A stretch of 5,498 nucleotides of DNA from an uncultured Rhodocyclaceae bacterium (GTDB taxonomy: Bacteria > Pseudomonadota > Gammaproteobacteria > Burkholderiales > Rhodocyclaceae): assembly GCA_937892345.1 (NCBI GenBank), contig CALAGF010000142.1:1-5498 (forward strand), given 5' to 3'. Of the stretch, positions 1 to 5,498 are shown piece after piece (within the stretch, counting starts at the first letter, position 1; every line of letters starts with the position of its first letter). A program made the position numbers and the translations under genes. The notes beneath the pieces were generated by a model, which did not search any database, was not told where the DNA came from, and worked only from the letters and a program-made list of their open reading frames with translations.

Positions 1-860
1 TCGGCCGGACGCAGCAGGATCTGTTGCAGGAAGGCATCGGCGATGACGTCCTTGATGACGATGCCGTTCGGCAGCTTGAGCCACGGTCCGCCGTCGATCT
101 CGACTCCGCCAAACTCGTTCTTCGCCAGTGCGTAGGCCCAATCGCGGAATCCACCTTCGGTGAATTTCATGATGTTGCCCTTGTGCACGATGGTCACCGA
201 CTTGCGGTCGTTGTCGATGGCGTACTTGATCGCTGCGCGTACCAATCGCTGGGTGCCCTCGATGGACACCGGCTTGATCCCGATGCCGGAGGACTCCGGG
301 AAACGAATTTTCTTGACGCCCATTTCCTTCTGCAGGAAATCGATGACTTTTTTGACTTGTTCCGTGTTGGCGGCCCACTCCACACCGGCATAAATATCCT
401 CGGTGTTTTCGCGGAAGATAACCATGTTGGTCAGTTCAGGATGCTTGAGCGGCGAGGGCACACCCTTGAAATACTGCACCGGACGCACGCACTGATAGAG
501 GTCGAGTTCCTGACGCAAGGCGACATTCAGAGAACGGATGCCACCACCGACCGGCGTGGTCATTGGTCCCTTGATCGACACCGAGTACTCCTTCAATGCA
601 TCGAAAGTTTCCTTGGGCAACCACTCGTCCGGGCCGTACAGACGGGTGGATTTTTCGCCGGCATACACTTCCATCCAGTGAATTTTCTTTTTGCCGCCAT
701 AGGCCTTGTCGACCGCAGCATCGATCACCTTGATCATGACCGGTGTGATGTCGATGCCGATCCCGTCACCTTCAATGAAAGGAATGATCGGATTATCCGG
801 CGTCGGCTGGCCCGGAATGATCTTGGAACCCCCTTGCGGAATCTTGATGTGAGAAGTCAT
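1..860 (-). CDS. icd: NADP-dependent isocitrate dehydrogenase, homodimeric type (partial, C-terminus beyond the left edge)
   Basis: This enzyme oxidatively decarboxylates isocitrate to 2-oxoglutarate with NADP+ in the cytoplasmic TCA cycle. The visible 286 codons run from MTSHIKIP to QQILLRPA, against about 416 residues in the E. coli enzyme, so roughly the last 130 residues lie outside the window. Family blocks appear in order: FIEGDGIGIDITP (28-40), GPMTTPVGGGIRSLNVALRQ (98-117), PELTNMVIFRENTEDIYAGVEW (from about 138), then VHKGNIMKFTEGGFRDW and IDGGPWLK...IVIKDVIADAF. Substrate-binding residues known from E. coli are kept: Ser110, Asn112, Arg116, Arg126 and Arg150 match Ser113, Asn115, Arg119, Arg129 and Arg153. 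Ser110 (codon at 531-533) is the residue that AceK phosphorylates in E. coli. The ATG is preceded by AGGAG with a five-base spacer. The frame is intact as far as seen. The gene lies downstream of the monomeric IDH gene on the same strand, but a terminator separates them. Identification is very secure. Confidence 0.97.
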   Translation of the reverse strand, partial: MTSHIKIPQGGSKIIPGQPTPDNPIIPFIEGDGIGIDITPVMIKVIDAAVDKAYGGKKKIHWMEVYAGEKSTRLYGPDEWLPKETFDALKEYSVSIKGPMTTPVGGGIRSLNVALRQELDLYQCVRPVQYFKGVPSPLKHPELTNMVIFRENTEDIYAGVEWAANTEQVKKVIDFLQKEMGVKKIRFPESSGIGIKPVSIEGTQRLVRAAIKYAIDNDRKSVTIVHKGNIMKFTEGGFRDWAYALAKNEFGGVEIDGGPWLKLPNGIVIKDVIADAFLQQILLRPA

Positions 861-865
861 GGCCA

Positions 866-870
866 CTCCT
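866..870 (-). promoter_or_regulatory. Ribosome binding site of icd
   Basis: The minus strand reads AGGAG, then five bases, then the ATG of icd. This near-ideal Shine-Dalgarno sequence fixes the start and agrees with the N-terminus MTSHIKIP, which resembles the short N-terminal extension before the conserved FIEGDGIG block in the family. Confidence 0.85.
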
Positions 871-923
871 GTGCGTTGTTATCGGACGAGTCGGTAGACA
901 CCGGTTTCCGGGCACCCGACACC

Positions 924-944
924 CGTCGCAACTGAATTGCGACG
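924..944. repeat. Inverted repeat CGTCGCAA-N5-TTGCGACG in the icd leader
   Basis: Perfect 8-base arms at 924-931 and 937-944 flank the five-base spacer CTGAA; past one mismatch the symmetry continues for two more pairs, 922/946 and 921/947. It lies just downstream of the predicted icd start of transcription, so it could be a DNA operator or an RNA hairpin with an 8-bp stem at the 5' end of the message. I do not recognise it as a known regulator's site. Confidence 0.6.
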
Positions 945-957
945 TGTAGTGGCGAGG

Positions 958-963
958 ATTATG
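958..963 (-). promoter_or_regulatory. Candidate -10 box of the icd promoter
   Basis: The minus strand reads CATAAT, matching five of six bases of the sigma-70 -10 consensus, about 98 bases upstream of the icd ATG. A 17-base spacer would put the -35 at 981-986 (CGACCG on the minus strand), which is a poor match. If the promoter is real, it may therefore need an activator. Transcription would begin near 951, leaving an untranslated leader of about 90 bases. The call rests on the hexamer, and on the terminator just upstream that implies icd needs its own promoter. Confidence 0.4.
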
Positions 964-982
964 TCGCAAAAATCCGCTTGCG
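963..982. repeat. Second inverted pair of the GTCGCAA half-site overlapping the icd promoter core
   Basis: GTCGCAA recurs at 963-969 in the same orientation as the copy at 925-931, 38 bases away. It is followed by TTGCG at 978-982, which gives CGCAA-N8-TTGCG. The pair overlaps the end of the candidate -10 box and reaches the expected -35 position. The arms are only five bases, so chance is possible; the repeated half-site word near the promoter is what makes it worth listing. Confidence 0.4.
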
Positions 983-988
983 GTCGAC

Positions 989-1001
989 TTGCCACAGGCA
1001 A
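989..1001. repeat. Short inverted repeat TTGCC-ACA-GGCAA
   Basis: Perfect 5-base arms flank a three-base centre, between the monomeric-IDH terminator tail and the icd promoter region. It could be a small operator or merely chance. It lies downstream of the terminator in the minus-strand direction and is not needed for termination. Confidence 0.3.
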
Positions 1002-1033
1002 TAAAAAAGCGAAGATCCGGTGGATCTTCGCTT
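1001..1033 (-). terminator. Rho-independent terminator of the monomeric IDH gene
   Basis: A perfect 12-bp stem (arms at 1022-1033 and 1007-1018) closes a three-base loop and, read on the minus strand, ends in a run of T (TTTTTTAT). This is a textbook intrinsic terminator 46 bases after the monomeric IDH stop codon. The other direction has no T-run after the stem, so it should act on the minus strand only. It implies that icd is not simply co-transcribed with the upstream gene, although read-through cannot be excluded. Confidence 0.92.
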
Positions 1034-1048
1034 CTTCGGAGATCGGTA

Positions 1049-1064
1049 CCGGCCCACAGGCCGG
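1049..1064. repeat. GC-rich inverted repeat CCGGCC-CACA-GGCCGG between stop codon and terminator
   Basis: Perfect 6-base GC arms flank a four-base loop in the 3' untranslated region of the monomeric IDH message. It could form a stable small hairpin just before the terminator stem, perhaps slowing polymerase or protecting the 3' end. The function is inferred only from position and structure. Confidence 0.45.
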
Positions 1065-1079
1065 CACAATCATGCCAAC

Positions 1080-3317
<2,238 letters not shown>

Positions 3318-3322
3318 GCTAA

Positions 3323-3328
3323 CCCCTT
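3323..3328 (-). promoter_or_regulatory. Ribosome binding site deciding the monomeric IDH start
   Basis: The minus strand reads AAGGGG, then five bases, then ATG. The alternative in-frame ATG 13 codons upstream has no comparable site, so this sequence favours the shorter protein. Confidence 0.7.
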
Positions 3329-3383
3329 GTAGTTGGTATGAAATACGGGCCAACAATACGTCGGCCCCCTTGCGCGGTGCTTA

Positions 3384-3398
3384 CAAGTTAACAACTTG
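3384..3398. repeat. Inverted repeat CAAGTT-AAC-AACTTG in the divergent intergenic region
   Basis: Perfect 6-base arms flank a three-base centre, 67 to 81 bases upstream of the monomeric IDH start and about 113 bases before aceK. The AT-rich symmetric form is typical of a helix-turn-helix operator, but I cannot name the regulator. Confidence 0.45.
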
Positions 3399-3410
3399 CG
3401 GAGTATCCGC
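3398..3410. repeat. Inverted repeat GCGGA-GTA-TCCGC abutting the previous one
   Basis: Perfect 5-base arms flank a three-base centre and share one base with the repeat ending at 3398. It could be a GC-rich hairpin or a second operator half. Short arms make chance possible. Confidence 0.35.
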
Positions 3411-3432
3411 GCCCGCAATCTCCCGGTCAACG

Positions 3433-3449
3433 GTGAAAGCTCATTTCAC
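3433..3449. repeat. Inverted repeat GTGAAA-N5-TTTCAC upstream of aceK
   Basis: Perfect 6-base arms flank the spacer GCTCA, about 34 bases upstream of the aceK -10-like box. It is placed where an activator or repressor of aceK could bind. The spacing does not fit CRP or FNR. Confidence 0.4.
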
Positions 3450-3465
3450 ATCGCGAAGCGTCAGA

Positions 3466-3483
3466 ATCGGCTAATTTGCCGAT
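3466..3483. repeat. Inverted repeat ATCGGC-TAATTT-GCCGAT next to the aceK -10 box
   Basis: Perfect 6-base arms flank a six-base AT-rich spacer and end within the extended -10 of the predicted aceK promoter. A protein bound here would cover the -35/-10 spacer, so a repressor site is the simplest guess. No known regulator is recognised. Confidence 0.45.
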
Positions 3484-3491
3484 GCTAAAAT
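3483..3491 (+). promoter_or_regulatory. Candidate extended -10 promoter of aceK
   Basis: TGCTAAAAT matches the extended -10 form TGnTATAAT with one mismatch. No good -35 lies 16-18 bases upstream, which is tolerated in extended -10 promoters. Transcription would begin near 3498, leaving only about 13 to 19 bases before the start codon. Such a short leader would exclude most of the first of the two Shine-Dalgarno-like sequences. Confidence 0.45.
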
Positions 3492-3492
3492 C

Positions 3493-3509
3493 CTTGGAGA
3501 CACTTGGAG
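3493..3509 (+). promoter_or_regulatory. Doubled Shine-Dalgarno-like sequence before aceK
   Basis: CTTGGAG occurs twice, at 3493-3499 and 3503-3509. The second copy has its GGAG seven bases before the ATG at 3517 but only one base before the ATG at 3511. The first copy is about ten bases before 3511. The second copy therefore favours translation from 3517, giving a protein two residues shorter. Confidence 0.55.
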
Positions 3510-3510
3510 C

Positions 3511-5304
3511 ATGCGCATGAAAATATCAGTTGGGCTCTATGGCACCAACGCCCACCAGATCGCCCTGGCCATGATTCAGGGCTTCAACAAGCATTACACC
3601 CTGTTTCGCCAGACTTGTCGGGAGGCCAAGACCCGCTTTGAACAAGGTGACTGGCAGGGCGTTCACCGGGCGGTGCGGGAGCGGATCCGGTTTTACGATG
3701 ACCGGGTCGATGAATGCGTTGAACGCCTGCAATCCGAATTCGATGCGCAGCAACTCGACGACGCCACCTGGCAGCAGGTCAAGCTGCTGTACATCGGTTT
3801 GCTACTCAATCACCGACAACCGGAGCTGGCGGAAACCTTCTTCAATTCGGTCACCACCAAAATCCTGCACCGGACGTATTTCCACAATGACTTCATTTTT
3901 GTCCGGCCCACGATTTCAACCGAAAACCTGGAAGCGGATGGCGAAGCAACCTACCGCAGTTATTACGCCGATGCCCAAGGCTTGCGAGGCGCCATCCGGC
4001 AGATTGTCGGGGATTTTGGCTGGCAACGCCCGTTTGCCGACCTGGAGCGCGACGTAAATCACGTCTATCACGCCACTCGACGCTACTTGCAACAAATGCC
4101 CGCCCGGGACTTCAACTTCCAGATTCAGGTACTCGGCTCCGCCTTTTACCGAAACAAGGCGGCCTACATCATCGGCAAGGCCATCAATGGCCCGACCGAA
4201 TACCCCTTCGCAATTCCTGTCTTGCATGACCAGGCAGGGCAACTTTATCTGGACACCATTCTCCTTGACGCCTGGCGAATCGGTCTTTTGTTCTCGCTGT
4301 CACGGGCCTATTTCATGGTCAACATGGAGGTCCCTTCTGGTTATGTGCAATTTCTGCGCGCGATCATGCCGAACAAGCCGCGCTCCGAGATTTACATCAT
4401 GCTGGGACTGGGCAAACAGGGCAAAACCATGTTCTTCCGTGATTTCATCTATCACCTGCACCACTCGGAAGACCAATTCATCATGGCTCCCGGCATCCGC
4501 GGCCTGGTGATGCTGGTATTTACCCTGCCCTCCTACCCTTACGTTTTCAAGATCATCAAGGACGTTTTCGGCAGTTCCAAGGAAATGGACCGTGCCACGG
4601 TCAAGCGCAAATTCATGATGGTCAAACAGGTAGACCGAGTGGGACGGATGGCCGATACGCTGGAATTTTCCAACGTGATGCTGCCGTTGGCGCGTTTCAA
4701 CGACGAAATCCTGGATGAACTCGAACGGCTTGCCCCCTCGTGTTACGAGATCGATGGCGACCAGATCATCATCAAGCACGTGTACATCGAACGCCGGATG
4801 GAGCCTTTGAATATCCATATTGACCGGATGGATAAAAGCAACAATACCGAGGGCCTGGAACACGCGATCAAGGAATACGGCAACGCGATTCGCGAACTCG
4901 CCCAAGCGAATATTTTCCCGGGCGACATGCTGTGGAAAAACTTTGGCATCACCCGTTACGGCCGTGTCGTTTTTTATGACTACGATGAAATCGAATACAT
5001 GACCGATATCAACTTCCGGAAAATTCCTGCTGCCCCGGATTTTGAAACCGAAATGTCCGGCGAGGTCTGGTATCCAGTCGCACGCAATGATGTTTTTCCG
5101 GAGGAATTTGCCACATTTCTTCTGGGGAGTCCGCAAGTAAGAAAAACCTTCATCAAACATCACAAGGATTTGCTTTCACCGACCTTCTGGCAGGATGCCC
5201 AACACAAGATTCGGGAAGGGCATGTGGAGGATTTCTTCCCCTATCCCGAAACACTGCGTTTTTGCCATCAACACATGGTTGACCGCAACGACGATATGGC
5301 ATAA
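3511..5304 (+). CDS. aceK: Isocitrate dehydrogenase kinase/phosphatase
   Basis: A bifunctional cytoplasmic enzyme that phosphorylates the dimeric IDH (inactivating it, favouring the glyoxylate shunt) and removes the phosphate again at the same ATP site. The 597 residues compare with 578 in E. coli. The N-terminal regulatory part covers about 1-320 (QGFNKHYTLF near 23; RPTISTENLEADGEATYRSYY 132-152). The kinase-like part follows: LGLGKQGKTMFFRDF (298-312), the ATP loop APGIRGL (326-332), Lys347 in YVFKIIKD, VKQVDRVGRMADT (371-383), FPGDMLWKNFGITRYGRVVF (469-488) and YDYDEIEYMT (489-498). From memory of E. coli, Lys347 matches Lys336, Asp382 matches phosphatase-essential Asp371, Asp472 and Asn477 match Asp457 and Asn462, and Asp490/Asp492 match Asp475/Asp477. 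All are present, so both activities are expected. The start could be 3511 or 3517; an in-frame stop at 3472-3474 excludes longer forms. No aceB or aceA is adjacent in view. Confidence 0.97.
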   Translation: MRMKISVGLYGTNAHQIALAMIQGFNKHYTLFRQTCREAKTRFEQGDWQGVHRAVRERIRFYDDRVDECVERLQSEFDAQQLDDATWQQVKLLYIGLLLNHRQPELAETFFNSVTTKILHRTYFHNDFIFVRPTISTENLEADGEATYRSYYADAQGLRGAIRQIVGDFGWQRPFADLERDVNHVYHATRRYLQQMPARDFNFQIQVLGSAFYRNKAAYIIGKAINGPTEYPFAIPVLHDQAGQLYLDTILLDAWRIGLLFSLSRAYFMVNMEVPSGYVQFLRAIMPNKPRSEIYIMLGLGKQGKTMFFRDFIYHLHHSEDQFIMAPGIRGLVMLVFTLPSYPYVFKIIKDVFGSSKEMDRATVKRKFMMVKQVDRVGRMADTLEFSNVMLPLARFNDEILDELERLAPSCYEIDGDQIIIKHVYIERRMEPLNIHIDRMDKSNNTEGLEHAIKEYGNAIRELAQANIFPGDMLWKNFGITRYGRVVFYDYDEIEYMTDINFRKIPAAPDFETEMSGEVWYPVARNDVFPEEFATFLLGSPQVRKTFIKHHKDLLSPTFWQDAQHKIREGHVEDFFPYPETLRFCHQHMVDRNDDMA

Positions 5305-5414
5305 TCAACAAAACTATCACGCAATGTAGCAACTCAAGTTTTGGCGTGGCACGAGAGCGCAAATATGTCCCGGACAAATGCCTCTGGCCTGTATCGCCAC
5401 ATCGTGAGCAGCCT

Positions 5415-5420
5415 TACAAT
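5415..5420 (+). promoter_or_regulatory. Weak candidate -10 box upstream of the right-edge ORF
   Basis: TACAAT matches five of six bases of the -10 consensus and lies 30 bases before the ATG at 5450. No convincing -35 is present at the right distance. It is the only promoter-like word in the 145 bases after aceK, where I also find no hairpin followed by a T-run. Confidence 0.25.
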
Positions 5421-5449
5421 GGGACGCAATTGAATGGCGGAATGCTGGA

Positions 5450-5498
5450 ATGAAAAGAATTGACGATCTGCTGATTTGGAGTGCCATCGGGGGAAGCC
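5450..5498 (+). CDS. Possible start of a downstream gene (partial, runs off the right edge)
   Basis: The ATG at 5450 opens a frame MKRIDDLLIWSAIGGS that stays open to the end of the window (16 codons). Neighbouring ATGs at 5419, 5434 and 5442 all hit stops within ten codons. Upstream is only a weak purine-rich stretch (GGCGGAA, 5438-5442 region) as a ribosome binding site. Too little is visible to identify a product or to be sure this is a gene. It lies on the aceK strand 145 bases downstream, so it could be either a separate unit or a distal operon member. Confidence 0.3.
   Translation, partial: MKRIDDLLIWSAIGGS

Noticed and set aside
24..935. A 303-codon plus-strand open frame opposite icd
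   Set aside because: It is antisense to the secure icd coding sequence, resembles no family I know, has no ribosome binding site and is explained by codon bias on the opposite strand.
3333..3346. PdhR-like sequence TTGGTATGA upstream of the monomeric IDH
   Set aside because: Only the left half matches the PdhR consensus; the right half (ACCAAT) is missing.
3318..3356. A 13-residue N-terminal extension of the monomeric IDH from an ATG at 3356
   Set aside because: There is no ribosome binding site before 3356, whereas AAGGGG lies five bases before 3317, and MSAGKSKIIY fits the family N-terminus.
3432..3450. CRP/FNR-like site GTGA...TCAC
   Set aside because: The distance between the GTGA and TCAC halves is nine bases, not the six required for CRP, and the FNR TTGAT/ATCAA core is absent.
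4300..5163. A 287-codon minus-strand open frame opposite aceK
   Set aside because: It overlaps the conserved catalytic part of AceK in full and reads as low-complexity antisense protein with no recognisable motifs.
5366..5376. Palindrome TGTCC-C-GGACA after aceK as a terminator
   Set aside because: A one-base centre cannot form a hairpin loop without opening the stem, and no T-run follows.
5153..5377. A 74-codon minus-strand open frame spanning the aceK stop codon
   Set aside because: Most of it is antisense to aceK, it has no clear ribosome binding site and its product has no recognisable features.

Overview
The window carries three large genes that all act at the isocitrate branch point, where carbon either continues round the TCA cycle or enters the glyoxylate shunt. 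From left to right they are: the N-terminal two thirds of the homodimeric NADP-dependent isocitrate dehydrogenase (icd, minus strand, running off the left edge); a complete monomeric NADP-dependent isocitrate dehydrogenase (about 745 aa, minus strand); and a complete isocitrate dehydrogenase kinase/phosphatase (aceK, plus strand). A possible start of a further plus-strand gene lies at the right edge. Moderately high GC, Shine-Dalgarno-led starts and the AceK family point to a Gram-negative proteobacterium. The protein wording feels most like Betaproteobacteria (for example Rhodocyclales-type relatives), but that placement is inference and no species is claimed.

Layout. At 1-860 is icd, with a good ribosome binding site. 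At 861-1000 is its leader and promoter region, which contains several short inverted repeats built on the half-site GTCGCAA/TTGCGAC around a CATAAT -10-like box. At 1001-1033 is a strong rho-independent terminator reading on the minus strand; it ends the monomeric IDH transcript and makes icd a likely separate transcription unit. At 1080-3317 is the monomeric IDH. At 3318-3510 is a 193-bp divergent intergenic region with four short perfect inverted repeats, an extended -10 box for aceK, and doubled Shine-Dalgarno-like sequences in front of two possible aceK starts. At 3511-5304 is aceK. At 5305-5498 there is no clear terminator, a weak -10-like box, and a 16-codon open frame that may begin the next gene.

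How the genes work together. Both dehydrogenases convert isocitrate to 2-oxoglutarate with NADP+, but they belong to unrelated-looking families. The dimeric enzyme keeps the serine (Ser110 here, Ser113 in E. coli) that AceK phosphorylates to shut the enzyme off and push isocitrate into the glyoxylate shunt. The monomeric enzyme has no equivalent of that site that I can see, so the cell would have one switchable and one probably AceK-independent IDH, with the switch gene placed divergently from the latter. No isocitrate lyase or malate synthase gene is in view, so aceK is not in the enterobacterial aceBAK arrangement here. All three families are well known. I see no evidence of a wholly undescribed system, mobile element, CRISPR array or RNA gene.
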